A stretch of DNA of 64,000 bases from Caprella mutica (GCA_947561585.1 CANNZV010000337.1:1-64000), one strand, 5' to 3'; positions 43,901 through 55,819 are shown, counted from the stretch's first letter. The notes: generated from the sequence alone by a model not told the origin. Made by a program: numbers and translations.

Positions 43901-46503
43901 ATTTGTTATGACTCATATGAATGGTTTGATTTTACCCCTACCTACGTGGTGAGTTTCAGGTACTACTTAAAAAAAGTTAAATTGACGTGGGTTAAAACAA
44001 AACAATCGTTTTGACTCACACCTAAACTTGAAAAAAGTAGCGCCAACTCTCATAGTAAGTTAATTTATACACCAGATACATTGGATTAACAGTCTATGTG
44101 AGTTACTAGAATACACTCTGTCAGAGTTAATTCAACATACGTTAAAATTCTCAAAAAAGTAACTTTTAAATCTCATAGTAAGTTGATTCAATCCATAAAA
44201 TGAATTGAATTAACTAATGTTTGATGACACACAAATTCAAATTCACACAAATTTGATTCAAAGCATAAATTGGTGACCCATTAGATATGACCACATGGGT
44301 TGTACTTTTCTATCTCTGTGTAGTTAGAACATGTTTAAATTTGCTAGAACATGTTTGACTGCTAGGAACATGTAGCTATTTTAACTTGATAGAACATATA
44401 TTAACTTATTAGAACATTTTCTAAACACTGACCTACATTTATTTTCACTTTTAAGTTTTAGTTATTGATATTATACAAACTTCGCATAATGGAGCTGGTG
44501 ATGAATAAGGAGAATCCAAATATAATTTGCAACTTGCAATTCCTATACTAATTTCTTAGAATGGTCTTTCAAAACGAATGATAGTGTTCTCTAGAAGAAT
44601 ATCAATCTAACCTGCATTTGCAGTAGTGAAATGTGTTCCTGGTGCTCCGCTTGGGATCTGCTTAAAGTTTCCTTCAAGTGTCTGATATCTTCGTTAAATT
44701 TGCTTCCTGTGCCCTGGAAATGAAAAGGTGTCAATAGTACTCTAAAAAGCCGTACACACGTAGGGTTTTTTGAGTCTTTCCATACCAACTGAAATAAATA
44801 ATAATTATATCGTTTTTTCTTACATTCTCGTGGAAAAAGTAGGAGGAGCTTAAAAAAAGTCTGGTGGAAAGACTTAAAAACCTTACGAGTGTACGGCCGT
44901 TACACAATATCTACAAATAGATTTTCCAAAGCCGTGTGCAAGAGGAAAACTTTCAGCTAGACTTTTGGAACATTTGGTAGCAGATTTCGATTAATAACTT
45001 AATAAGGATTGATGAAGATAATACATAATATCAGTGATTTCACAAATTTCAAAAGCCATAAATAATATAATAACAGTCAACATTAAAAATGTTAAAAAAT
45101 TAAATTGATGATTTAACAAGTTGATTTATATGTTTCAGACACTTCAGACAAGAATGCGTCATATTTTAAATATGATTTTTCTTTCCGCGGAGATTTTTTT
45201 TTCCTGCGGTTCATCAAAAAATTGAAATGTCGAGCCTGCAAAACCATTTTCTTTTTGTTACCCGAGTAAAAAAGCTTTTCCGTTGGACCAAACAATCTAA
45301 TCTTTTGAAATTTCCTGATAGACCTATCATCATTTATTTTAACACCCATTTTACGATTACTGCGAGTTACCCCTTGTTGACTTACCTTGACAGTCTGCAT
45401 ATTGGGTGGAGAAAGCTGTCTTTGCTGAAGAGTGTGAATGGTAGACAAGAGTTTCTCCACGTAACCTTGTCTCTCCTGGTGGTAAGTACGCCATTGTGCA
45501 TTCAGTCTGCCAGCCTGATGGAAACCATCAAAGATAGAGAATAATAATAAGAAGAAAAGATTATTGGAACGTCACACTACTAATATAAACTTAAGGCGAG
45601 TTCACACGATCAAAAGTATTGACAAAATATTGATAGAATTAGTAAATAATGTCAATAATATTGATCATGTGAACTCGCCTTTAGTTAAGCTTGTAGTACT
45701 CGAAAACTGGGTGTTTACATTGATCGTGATATGTCAACCAAAAATTTCTACCCTATACTAAAGCTCATTTTCCGAGTATTTGAGTGTCAGAACACTGTGA
45801 CGTTTTAGAGAGCAATAAAGTCACTTCACCATTCACTCACCTCTTCCAAAGATGCTTTCAGTTGCTTGTTTTCTTCTTTGATAGTCTCCAATTCGCGCTC
45901 GATGAACGACAGTCTTTTCTTTTCCATGTTTGACGGGTTGCTCATTTTGGAACGCTTGGCTGGGTTCTCAACAATGGTTTCAGTTCCATCGATGTTCCAA
46001 GGTATTGAGTCGAGGGAGCAAACTGAATCACACGGACTGCTCAGTTTGCCGTCCGGAGACAGAAATTTGGAGTAAAGCTTAGCTAAAATTGTCGGCTGGT
46101 CTCCCGTCGAAGAAGCTCTTATTCGATGAGGAATATTTTCACTTGGAGCTCTGGTCATTTCAGAATTTTCTGATTTTCTTGGATTCTCTTTAGCTTCATC
46201 ATCCTCTATCTCTGTTATTCTAGCATTTCTGTTTGCATTTAGCGATGGTCTTCGTCTCCGTAAAACGACATCGTTCAGTTCGGGTTTTTGAACTATTGAT
46301 GTTGAATCTTTGGATGTTTTTTCAGTTCCAATTGTTTTGTTGTACTTTGTTGCTTCATTTGCCGTTTTTTCTATGGCGGATTTATTCGAATGGAAAGCTG
46401 ATCCTTGAAGGTCAATGAAATTAGGTCTGGGTTTTCTCGAACCTTGTGATTGACTGTTCACATCCTTTGAATATTTCTCTGCTTGTTTTGAACTGTTATT
46501 CAT
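40961..46503 (-). CDS. UBAN-like coiled-coil ubiquitin adaptor with C-terminal CCHC zinc finger, 999 aa
   Basis: Coding exons: 46503-45841, 45514-45386, 44713-44612, 43735-43610, 43087-42590, 42442-40961. All are phase 0 with GT-AG introns; an acceptor at 46553/46554 implies an upstream untranslated exon. Residues 1-190 are polar and unstructured. About 195-345 form a coiled coil holding L-Q-M-Q-V-R-A-H-Q-D-D-W-E-A-E-R (295-310), close to the D-F-x-x-E-R core of UBAN domains in NEMO, optineurin and ABIN/TNIP proteins, which bind linear ubiquitin. A C-D-K-C pair follows (351-354). Residues 360-960 are Ser-rich and low complexity. The end has C969-x2-C972-x14-H987-x3-C991, like the terminal zinc finger of NEMO/optineurin. 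I infer an NF-kB/IMD or autophagy adaptor nearest ABIN. The family is likely; the exact ortholog is not shown. Confidence 0.7.
43425..43595. mobile_element. MITE with TTTCACACGGGCGTCTTTTT ends
   Basis: The inverted ends are CCATTTCACACGGGCGTCTT and AAGACGTTCCGTGTGAAATA. It sits only about 15 bases beyond the 5' splice site of the exon holding the D-W-E-A-E-R motif. The same ends enclose the foldback element in the M13 gene. Confidence 0.6.
43860..44335. mobile_element. Inverted-repeat element with ACACAAAGAAAGG ends
   Basis: Left CTACACACAAAGAAAGGAAT and right TTCTATCTCTGTGTAG are short inverted ends. The interior has repeated GTGAGT/GACTCA-rich blocks related to the GAGTCAA MITE. The flanks 43755-43860 and 44335-44425 are degenerate TTAGAACATGTTT repeats. 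All lie in one intron of the adaptor gene. Confidence 0.4.
44745..44900. mobile_element. MITE with CCGTACACACGTAGGG ends
   Basis: GCCGTACACACGTAGGGTTT and AAACCTTACGAGTGTACGGC are inverted, with a second inverted pair GAGTCTTTCCA / TGGAAAGACTT inside. It begins about 30 bases from an exon of the adaptor gene. Confidence 0.6.
45590..45690. mobile_element. Short hairpin MITE (about 95 bp)
   Basis: TTAAGGCGAGTTCACACGATC and GATCATGTGAACTCGCCTTTA are inverted ends around ATTGACA...TGTCAAT. It lies in the first coding intron of the adaptor gene. Confidence 0.6.
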
Positions 46504-46553
46504 GTTATTGGAATGCTCTATAATTGTAATTGACTATTTGGAATGTATTTGGT

Positions 46554-47365
46554 CTGAAATTATTAGAGTATATTAGAAAAACAGACTTAGGTAAAGAAAG
46601 GGAAATTAAGTTACGAATTATTGAACATATCATATTTTCGATCATATACGTATTTAATAAAAGTATTAACGAAATTCAAGTAATACAAATAAATACAAAA
46701 TAATACAAATATGTATTTATCATTTTACCTCATTATTTTGGTAAGCATTTTTTTCTTTATATTATGATCGAAAATGTGGAACATACCTAATTTCATGAAA
46801 TTGATCAACTTCCAAAAACCAACTTTCTTTAAATGTTTCCTTAGATTATTGAATCCAAAGGAATATCGTGAATGCAGAAAGTAGATCAGATAAATAAATC
46901 AAAGAGAAACAGTCCCCAGAGATTTTCTCAATCACGGGCCAGGTTCGAGAGAATGGCCGCAGAGAACATTAGAGACTTGGCGAGTGTGATTGGAAGAGTG
47001 GAAGCTATTCAACCTTTAGAGAGGACAGAAATGAGAGGAATTTGTGCCCTCTCTCTCTTCTCTCATACCTAATTGGAAAGAAGTACAACCCAGTCGGTTA
47101 GGTATCTGTTCAACATTTTCGGTCATATAAGAGAAAAACGATATAATCTTTGTTATTAATTCATTATTTTAATTAATAATTATTATATCGTATTTTCTTA
47201 TATGACAGAAGATGTGGAAATGAAGTATGTTTTATATACATACATAAAAATAAATTTATTTTTTATATATATTTAAGTGTTTACACATATGGTTTGGCGC
47301 AAAAAACCGAAGTAACCTCTACATGAGATGTGCTGTGTAGTCTTTGTAAACACTCTAAGTCTGAC
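46554..47365. other. Upstream of the adaptor gene; possible 5' exon and a hairpin MITE
   Basis: 46860-47075 is distinctly less AT-rich than its flanks and, on the minus strand, has only short frames. An untranslated first exon or promoter of the adaptor gene is a reasonable guess. 47080-47225 is a hairpin (arms CATTTTCGGTCATATAAGAG and CTTATATGACAGAAGATGTG). Confidence 0.3.
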
Positions 47366-47369
47366 CTAG

Positions 47370-47665
47370 AAAATAATGAGTCATAATAGTGAGTCACAAG
47401 AGTGAGTCATAACAGTGAGTGATAACAGTGAGTCGTAATAGTGAGTCACAACAGTGAGTCACAACAATGAGTCATAACAGTGAGTCATAATAGTGAGTCA
47501 CAAGAGTGAGTCACAATAGTGAGTCATAACAGTGAGTCGTAATAGTGAGTCACAACAGTGAGTCACAACAATGAGTCATAACAGTGAGTCATAATAGTGA
47601 GTCACAAGAGTGAGTCACAACAGTGAGTCACAACAATGAGTCATAAAAGTGAGTCACATCGGTGA
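47370..47665. repeat. 11-13-bp minisatellite of GTGAGTCA motifs
   Basis: About 24 units such as AGTGAGTCATAATAGTGAGT and ACAGTGAGTCACAACAATGA. Every unit holds GTGAGTCA, which reads both as a 5' splice site consensus on the plus strand and as a TGACTCA (AP-1) core on the minus strand. A 110-120-bp higher-order block repeats (47400-47510 versus 47520-47635). Confidence 0.85.
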
Positions 47666-47671
47666 ATAATA

Positions 47672-47845
47672 AATTAAGGTAGTGACAATATGCTTTATAA
47701 ATCATACAACTTAAGAATACACGAAATGAAATGGTATCGAATACTATATACCGCTGCATGGTGTGTAGAACCATTCAATACTCTTTAATTCACCCCATCT
47801 ATATTTTTTTCGGGATTAAAAAGCATATTGTCACAATATTAGTAA
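47672..47845. mobile_element. MITE with GACAATATGCTTT ends, copy 2
   Basis: The inverted ends are AGTGACAATATGCTTTATAA and AAAAAGCATATTGTCACAAT. The core GAAATGGTATCGAATACTAT is the same as at 29229-29408. Confidence 0.65.
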
Positions 47846-48024
47846 TGTATGTTTGCTTGAATCTGAAGTCCAAACCCAAAGTGACGATAGTGACTGCGAC
47901 GATTGGATTAACAAAGGATTGAAAACAGACGACTATGACAAATTTACCTCAGTAATTAGAATTCTACTAAATTTATCTAAGTATTGAGTATTTCATTGCA
48001 ATGATTTTAATGGTGGCCGGAAAG

Positions 48025-48160
48025 CGGTCCACAGGAAAATGACTACAAAGAAAATTGCCCACAAGGAAAAAAACCCACAGTGAAAAAATTCCACAGTGAA
48101 AAAATCCCACAAGGAAAATTCTGTACAGGAAAAATGCCCACATGGAAAAATGTCTACAAC
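48025..48160. repeat. 16-bp phased repeats (CCACAAGGAAAATTGC type)
   Basis: About eight units such as CCACAAGGAAAATTC, CCCACAGTGAAAAAATT and CCCACATGGAAAAATG. The layout is like the arms of the foldback elements, but no inverted partner was found nearby, so it may be a solo arm. Confidence 0.6.
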
Positions 48161-48417
48161 TGCATAATAATTATTCAATGTTTCGATATGAAGCCATAAT
48201 GTAGTTTGATGTATCCGCTAGTTCATTGTACTGCAAAATTTCAAATAAACTATTAAAGAATATATTTTATAATTTAACTATAATCTACAAAATTATTATA
48301 ATGATTGAATTTCCCACCCAAACCAATTATTCAATTATATCTCTTTGCTATTGAAGAAGAAAACATTTTAGTATGATAGTGCAGAAAATAGTCCTGATTT
48401 GACAATAACATTTTTGA

Positions 48418-49890
48418 AAAAACAACCACCAATAGTTGTAAATAAAGTGCACAGTGAAGAGTCAAAACAACCACTAATAGTTGTAAATAAAGTGCACAGT
48501 GAAGAGTTAAAACAACCACTAATAGTTGTAAATAAAGTGCACAGTGAAGAGATAAAACAACCACCAATAGTTGTAAATAAAGTGCACAGTGAAGAGTTAA
48601 AACAACCACCAATAGTTGTAAATAAAGTGCATAGTGAAGAGTTAAAACAACCACCAATAGTTGTAAATAAAGTGCACAGTGAAGAGTTAAAACAACCACC
48701 AATAGTTGTAAATAAAGTGCACAGTGAAGAGTTAAAACAACCACCAATAGTTATAAATAAAGTGCACAGTGAAGAGTTAAAACAACCACCAATAGTTGTA
48801 AATAAAGTACACAGTGAAGAGTTAAAACAACCACCAATAGTTATAAATAAAGTGCACAGTGAAGAGTTAAAACAACCACCAATAGTTGTAAATAAAGTGC
48901 ACAGTGAAGAGTTAAAACAACCACCAATAGTTGTAAATAAAGTACATAGTGAAGAGTTAAAACAACCACCAATAGTTGTAAATAAAGTGCACAGTGAAGA
49001 GTTAAAACAACCACCAATAGTTGTAAATAAAGTACACAGTGAAGAGTTAAAACAACCACCAATAGTTATAAATAAAGTGCACAGTGAAGAGTTAAAACAA
49101 CCACCAATAGTTGTAAATAAAGTGCACAGTGAAGAGTTAAAACAACCACCAATAGTTGTAAATAAAGTACATAGTGAAGAGTTAAAACAACCACCAATAG
49201 TTGTAAATAAAGTGCACAGTGAAGAGTTAAAACATCCACCAATAGTTGTAAATAAAGTGCACAGTGAAGAGTTAAAACAACCACCAATAGTTGTAAATAA
49301 AGTGCACAGTGAAGAGTTAAAACATCCACCAATAGTTGTAAATAAAGTGCACAGTGAAGGGTTAAAACAACCACCAATAGTTGTAAATAAAGGGCACAGT
49401 GAAGAGTTAAAACAACCACCAATAGTTGTTAATAAAGTGCACAGTGAAGAGTTAAAACAACCACCAATAGTTGTAAATAAAGTGCACAGTGAAGAGTTAA
49501 AACATCCACCAATAGTTGTAAATAAAGTGCACAGTGAAGAGTTAAAACAACCACCAATAGTTGTAAATAAAGTGCACAGTGAAGAGTTAAAACAACCACC
49601 AATAGTTGTAAATAAAGTGCACAGTGAAGAGTTAAAACATCCACCAATAGTTGTAAATAAAGTGCACAGTGAAGAGTTAAAACAACCACCAATAGTTGTA
49701 AATAAAGTGCACAGTGAAGAGTTAAAACAACCACCAATAGTTGTAAATAAAGTGCACAGTGAAGAGTTAAAACATCCACCAATAGTTGTAAATAAAGTGC
49801 ACAGTGAAGAGTTAAAACAACCACCAATAGTTGTAAATAAAGTGCACAGTGAAGAGTTAAAACATCCACCAATAACAACTAACAGAGTTA
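48418..49890. repeat. 45-bp satellite, locus 2 (about 32 copies)
   Basis: Same unit as 22560-24332 (GTTGTAAATAAAGTGCACAG, TTAAAACAACCACCAATA). Locus-specific variants are present: AAAACATCCACC is frequent on the right, and AGTTATAAATAAAG on the left. Open frames of about 500 codons on both strands are artefacts. The two loci stand 24 kb apart on either side of the M13 and adaptor genes. Confidence 0.95.
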
Positions 49891-49974
49891 AAGCATAGTA
49901 AAAGTTCAGCACATTAGCGTACAGGTTCACGGTATCATAACTACTGTCTCAGTTCATATTAGCTACCTAGATGG

Positions 49975-49999
49975 TGTGTGTGTGTGTGTGTGTGTGTGC
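49975..49999. repeat. (GT)n microsatellite
   Basis: About 12 uninterrupted GT dinucleotides. Confidence 0.9.
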
Positions 50000-50049
50000 A
50001 ACTTTTGGCATCGACTTGGCTTGGTGGGTGCCAGCACTATAATGTTAAA

Positions 50050-50710
50050 AACTATTACCTATGAGTAATGCTTATGAGTAACTATGAGTAATGCTAATGA
50101 GTAACAGAGTAACTATGACTAATGCTTATGAGTGACTATGAGTAACTATGGCTAATTCTTATGAGTAACTATGACTAATGCTTATGAGTGACTATGACTA
50201 ACTATGAGTAATGCTAATGAGTAACAGTGAGTAACTATGAGTAACTGTGAGTAACTATGAGTAACTGTGAGTAACTATGAGTAACTGTGAGTAACTATGA
50301 GTAACTGTGAGTAACTATGAGTAACTGTGAGTAACTATGAGTAACTGTGAGTAACTATGAGTAACTGTGAGTAACTATGAGTAACTGTGAGTAACTATGA
50401 GTAACTGTGAGTAACTATGAGTAACTGTGAGTAACTATGAGTAACTGTGAGTAACTATGAGTAACTGTGAGTAACTATGAGTAACTGTGAGTAACTTTGA
50501 GTAACTATGAGTAACTGTGAGTAACTATGAGTAACTGTGAGTAACTGTGAGTAACTATGAGTAACTGTGAGTAACTATGAGTAACTATGAGTAACTGTGA
50601 GTAACTATGAGTAACTATGAGCAAAGCTAATGAGTAACTATATATAATGCCTATGAGTAACTCTCAGTAATACTTATGAGTAACTATGAGTAATGCTTAT
50701 GAGTAACTGT
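50050..50710. repeat. 18-bp minisatellite (GAGTAACTATGAGTAACT)
   Basis: An almost pure block at 50220-50620 alternates GAGTAACTAT and GAGTAACTGT half-units. Degenerate edges carry AATGCTTATGAGT blocks. The related sequence GTTGAGTAACTAAGTAACTG occurs at 63685-63715. Confidence 0.9.
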
Positions 50711-50763
50711 TGCCAACTCTATAGTGTTGTATTAACATGATGAAAAAAATACAGTTACATATA

Positions 50764-52354
50764 CAGGTAAAGCCATTGCAACGCCCAGTACATGTACAGG
50801 AAAAGCGTTCGTTGTAACGATACATTATTTAGTTTAGTTGGGGATTTAAATTTTTTGTACAGAATTCTAAAGAAACCCTAATGAAGGAAACAATTTCAGA
50901 TTATTATTAAAGGGAAATTTTAATGAAACTCTTATAAAATATTTAAATACCTTACTTATATAATTGTCGCTTGAAGTACTTATAAATTCCACCCTGGTAT
51001 ATTCCACCCCGGTAAATTCCACCCGGTATATTCCACCCCGGTAAATTCCACCCGGTATATTCCACCCCGTAAATTCCACCCGGTAAATTCCACCCCAGTA
51101 TATTCCACCCCGGTAAATTCTACTCTGATATATTCCACCCCGTTACATTTCACCCGGTATATTCCACCCTGGTATATTCCACCCCGGTAAATTCCACTCC
51201 GGTATATTCCACCCTGGTATATTCCACCCCGGTATATATTCCACCCTAGGTATATTCCACCCCGGTATATATTCCACCCTAGGTATATTCCACCCCGGTA
51301 TATATTCCACCCCGGTATATTCCACCCCGGTATATTCCACCCCGGTATATATTCCACCCCGGTATATATTCCACCCCGGTATATTCCACCCTAGGTATAT
51401 TCCACCCCTTTGTCAATGCTCATTTGGATAAAAATAAAAAGATAAATATATTTTAGATGGCCATTTGTTAAATACTTCGTACCCGATAAGAAATAACTCA
51501 GTCGATATCCTGAGACATTTGGACAATAATTAGAGGTATCTCAAGTCGAGTGAAATTTTATCCTAAAAGAGAAAAGTTCAAATATTCATAATATGGGAGT
51601 TTATTTCAAGGTTTACATGTTGAGCATGTTAAAATGAATTCATTCTTACTATGAAACTGCAGTATATGTTCATACAAAAATTGTTGGAAGAGGTGTGGAG
51701 GGGTTTGGCTTCAATGTTTTCGCTTTTTTCTAAAAAGTTGCTGTTTTGGCAAACTACCGTAATTTGTACACTGAAAATGCTAATTACCTACTATTATATA
51801 AATATTAATAAATGATTAATATTAATAACTTATCAAACCTAACCCGTAAAGTGGGATGGAACTTTGTGGGGTGGAATACCTAGGGTGAAATATACCGGGG
51901 AGGAATATACTGGTCACCTTATGTATCTACATGCAAACTAATATACAGAGCATAATTAAACTGTAACTGAACATATTATAACTCATTTCCTGATTCTTAA
52001 TTTTTTGCTTGGTATGAATAAATGAAGAATATTTTAAAATAGAATATAGATTTAATAGTCACACCTTTTTCAAATTTTTATTGAAATTTTCTAATCAAAG
52101 AAAATGTGGCGGAAAAGGGTAACAAAACAAAAATAATGAAAATCTTAAAAACAATACATTAAGTGTTGATGGTCAATTGTAGTACCTCTGATTATAATCA
52201 ATGTTTGTGTTTGACTAGATACTTGGTAGATGAATGAAGTATATGTTAAACCATATAATTTAAAGAGTTCGTTGTACCGATCTGCAGAACGCTAGAGCGG
52301 ACAAGTTTTGTCCTTTGTCCGTTCAAAGATCGTCTGCTGTAAGTGCTTTACCTG
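50764..52354. mobile_element. Tc1/mariner-like element, copy 2, with a nested insertion
   Basis: Starts CAGGTAAAGC, ends TGCTTTACCTG, with flanking TA (50762-50763, 52355-52356). It matches 1702-2439 on both sides of a roughly 930-bp insertion (about 50985-51915) that carries the 16-bp GGTATATTCCACCCC array. Confidence 0.7.
50985..51915. mobile_element. Element with 16-bp GGTATATTCCACCCC array in one arm
   Basis: About 25 copies of CCGGTATATTCCACCC (15-18 bp) at 50985-51405. At 51855-51912 are a few inverted copies (GGGGTGGAATACCTAGGGTG, GGAGGAATATACTGGTCACC). This is the same strongly asymmetric foldback design as at 2910-3910. The minus-strand frames (G-W-N-I-P-G-W-N-I type) are artefacts. 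Confidence 0.65.
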
Positions 52355-52356
52355 TA

Positions 52357-54230
52357 TCCAAGTTGCAACTGTTCGGGGTTCATGGGATGCAATACTCTTT
52401 TTTTTCATCTCTCACATTTACAGGATAGAGCCCTATGAGCTATTACTAATATAAATGAGTAATACCTATTAGTAAATATCAGTATTACTTTGGCAGGCTC
52501 CATTTTTGTCACCAAATCTCGACTCAGTTTTATTACCAAATGGTAAATAAACTGGCGAAAATGGCGAATTTTCGCAGTATTATTACCATTTGGTAATAAC
52601 ACTTTATAATTGTTTCAAATCTTTCATTTTCTATGAGTTGTAATGAAAGAAAAATTGTTCTTAGGTTTCGACTAAGCCTATTGAAAAATGTTTGTGTTTT
52701 ATTTGAAACTCTGTAATGAAAATTGATTGTAGAGTAGTGAATTTACACTTTATCGGGTGTATAACTTGGTACACTACTGCGTCTCTCTCAGAAAACGCCT
52801 CTCTCTAAAGCAAGAAAAACACCACCCTCCGTATAGCCAAAGGATCCCACAAAATGTACATCTGGTAACTGCATAACGAGGTCCTCTCTGTGACTCATAC
52901 ATTTTCCTTCCCACCAGTTAATTCCTCACCAGTTCTATTTGCCCAGACCAGCCCAATTACCCCGTGGCCTCACAGTTTTCAGAATCCTGCTGTTCAAATA
53001 CAGGAGAACTCTTCTGTACTGAATGAGTTAGCCTGAGTAGTGAACAGATTTCAGATTTTCTGTAGTATGCCTTGAAATAACCTTTAGTTTTCTAAAATTG
53101 AGGCAATTCATTAGGTTTCATCATCATCATCTTAGGTCCCAGGCCCAAATCCCGAAAATGTACCACCGGGAAAATGAGCTATCCGGATATTTCCGCTTCC
53201 AGTTAAAAGTCCTCTTCAGATTCCGGGAAACAATTAAGTTGTAGAACTAAGGTCTAAGATCATTAATCTAAAAATCGCATAAAATTAGGTTCAGTGAATT
53301 TTGATGACACACTTTTCTGACGCTTTTTGTTTTGACTTCGGTTAGAATTTTATAAACAAGCATTGCCTGTTCGGTCTTCTTCAGACTGTCAATGAATACC
53401 TTCTTGATGTTTTTTTCTATTTCCACCTTTACCCGAATATTCAACTTGAATAGTTTATAACTAAATATTGCTGACTTTCAAAACAAACGGAGTACGACCT
53501 TTTATCTTTGACTTAAATTTAGCAACTTAAAGTAAAATGAAATATTATTTCACAAGAGATAGAATTATTATCATGTATTGTATAATTTAAATTTGTTTTT
53601 ATTAATTCATTGTTTCAATAAGTTCAATTCCAAGAAAAAAAACCTCCGTGCAATAAACTCCCCGGAAAAATACCCCACGGAAAAAAAAAGCGAAAAACCT
53701 CCTGTCTATATAAATAGCCTAATTAATTTTTATTAATATATTTAACATTATTCAATGCGAACCGATACTTATTACATTTTCGACGAAAATATGACATTTT
53801 TTTCAAACGTATTTTATATCAAAAAAAATTAAGTATACTTATTTGAATAATAATTGATTTACTTCTTTTTTGATACAGATCAAGTGACTATTGAGAATTA
53901 ATTAATTATTAATTCCAAAGGAGAATAAAAATAGGCAACAATTTGCGTAATATATTATGAATATATAAACAAACTAACTAAATATATTTTAATCATAGCG
54001 ATTATAGAGTATTATATACAGTAAAGGTAATTATTTCTATTGTAAGAGCAGCCGTAATATATTTATACAAATAAAGTTGTAAATAAATTGATGAACTGTT
54101 TAAATTTAATTATAATATAATTTAGCCTGTTCAAAAACATTAAAACAATTTATAAGAACATCAAACAGGTTTAACATATTAAAACAGGTTTAAACATGTT
54201 TTTAAACAGTTCTCATACACTAAAACATAT
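52357..54230. other. Intergenic; a possible solo foldback element
   Basis: 52740-52990 is less AT-rich with no frame that I trust. 53150-53225 (CCACCGGGAAAATGAGC) and 53635-53700 (CCCCGGAAAAATACCCCACG) are short runs of the 15-16-bp foldback-type repeat and could be the two arms of one element. The rest is AT-rich. Confidence 0.35.
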
Positions 54231-54231
54231 T

Positions 54232-54425
54232 CTAAACATGTTCAAACAAGTTCTAAACATGTTCAAACAAGTTCTAGACATGCTTAAACAAGTTTTAAAC
54301 ATGTTCAAACAAGTTCTAAACCTGTTTAAACAAGTTCTAAACAGGTTCAAACAAGTTCATAACAGGTTCAAACAAGTTCTAAACAGGTTCAAACAAATTC
54401 TAAACATGTTTAAACAACTTCAAAC
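54232..54425. repeat. 21-bp minisatellite of p53-type half-sites (about 9 copies)
   Basis: The unit is AAACATGTTC then AAACAAGTTC then T. Both 10-mers fit RRRCWWGYYY, the p53-family half-site, with no spacer between them. Four consecutive units on the left fit in both halves (the third as AGACATGCTT-AAACAAGTTT); later units carry AAACAGGTTC or AAACCTGTTT. The open frame through it is an artefact. Confidence 0.85.
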
Positions 54426-54769
54426 CTAATTTAAAGAATATACAATCATTAGACCATCAAGCAGGAGATAGGATTAGTTTTTATCAATTGAAATGCATAA
54501 ATTATTTTGGGTCTCTAACTTCTATATCGATATACATAGTACTTACGAAAATAATGATTAGGCATGGTACATGAAGGTGACATAAATCTAACTAATCATA
54601 CACATGAGAATTTGAAATTAAATACAATTGATTAATCACGATAATGATTAATATTTTCTTATAGTTAGGAGCATCACACTCGTTTCGACTGCTTAAAATA
54701 ACTATAAACAAAGAATATGCAACAGTATGTACAGTGTGGTGTGAAGAAGTGGCGAAGTCACTGAGTTAC

Positions 54770-55345
54770 CTAACGCGGTTACTACTTGGCTGAATAGTGG
54801 CGCTAGGTATTATGCAGACAAAACAGTCATTGAGTTACCTAACGCGGTTACTACTTGGCTAAATAGTGGCGCTAGGTATTAGGCAGACAAAACAGGCACT
54901 GAGTTTTCTAACGCGGTTACTACTTGGCTAAATAGTGGCGCTAGGTATTATGCAGACAGAACAGTCACTGAGTTACCTAACGCAGTTACTACTTGGCTGA
55001 ATAGAAGCGATAGGAATTATGCAAACAAAACAGTCACTGAGTTACCTAACGCGGTTACTACTTGGCTAAATAGTGGCGCTAGGTATTAGGCAAACAAAAC
55101 AGTCACAGAGTTACCTAACGCAGTTACTATGTACTTGGCTGAATAGTGGCGCTAGGTATTATGCAGACAAAATAGTCACCAAGTTACCTAACGCGGTTAC
55201 TACTTAGCTGAATAGTGGCGCTAGGTATTAAGCAGACAAAACAGGCACTGAGTTACCTTACGTGGTTACTACTTGTCTAAATAGTGGTGCTAGGTAGTAT
55301 GCAAACAAAACAGTCGCTGAGTTACCTAACGCGGTGACTACCTAC
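54770..55345. repeat. About 76-bp minisatellite, 8 copies
   Basis: Units contain GAGTTACCTAACGCGGTTAC, TACTTGGCTAAATAGTGGCG and CTAGGTATTATGCAGACAAA. Copies differ by a few percent plus small indels (CTATGTACTTGG). Confidence 0.9.
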
Positions 55346-55612
55346 TTGGTGGTATAAATTTATACCACAAAGTATATATTTATATACTCAAAGCAACCAG
55401 TTCCTTGAACTAAAATAACATAATTTTACACAAATTTTTATTCAAGAAATATACCATTGGTGTCAACTTGAAGTAAGAATCGTTATTGGAAGTAGTTATG
55501 AATTTGAATCACCTTCTCAGGATCAAACATTGTCTGCGTGTTAAGTTGAACTAATTGCAATTAGTAAAGAAAAAACTTCAATGAGACTATAATATACACT
55601 CGCAAAATACTA

Positions 55613-55816
55613 CTACACCGAAAAAAATTGCAAGTCAACCTGACTCATCTCTTGAGTCAAAGCTGACAAACTCCAAAATTGGAGTCTTTTTTCTTGATTG
55701 AATCTACCGGAGTCAATCTGACTATGAATTAGGAGTCAATACAACTCCTGTTTTTTAGTAAAATACTAGGATGAATCAAATTGACTCATATTTTTGAGAC
55801 GGTTTTTTTCAGTGTA
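55613..55816. mobile_element. MITE of the GAGTCAA family, copy 2
   Basis: Ends ACACCGAAAAAAATTGC and GGTTTTTTTCAGTGT are inverted. The interior carries repeated GAGTCAA/TTGACTC words. It is an inverted match of 3995-4198. Confidence 0.65.
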
Positions 55817-55819
55817 TTT

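Noticed and set aside
48368..49930. About 500-codon open frames on both strands
   Set aside because: Same 45-bp satellite; simultaneous openness of several frames shows it is a repeat artefact.
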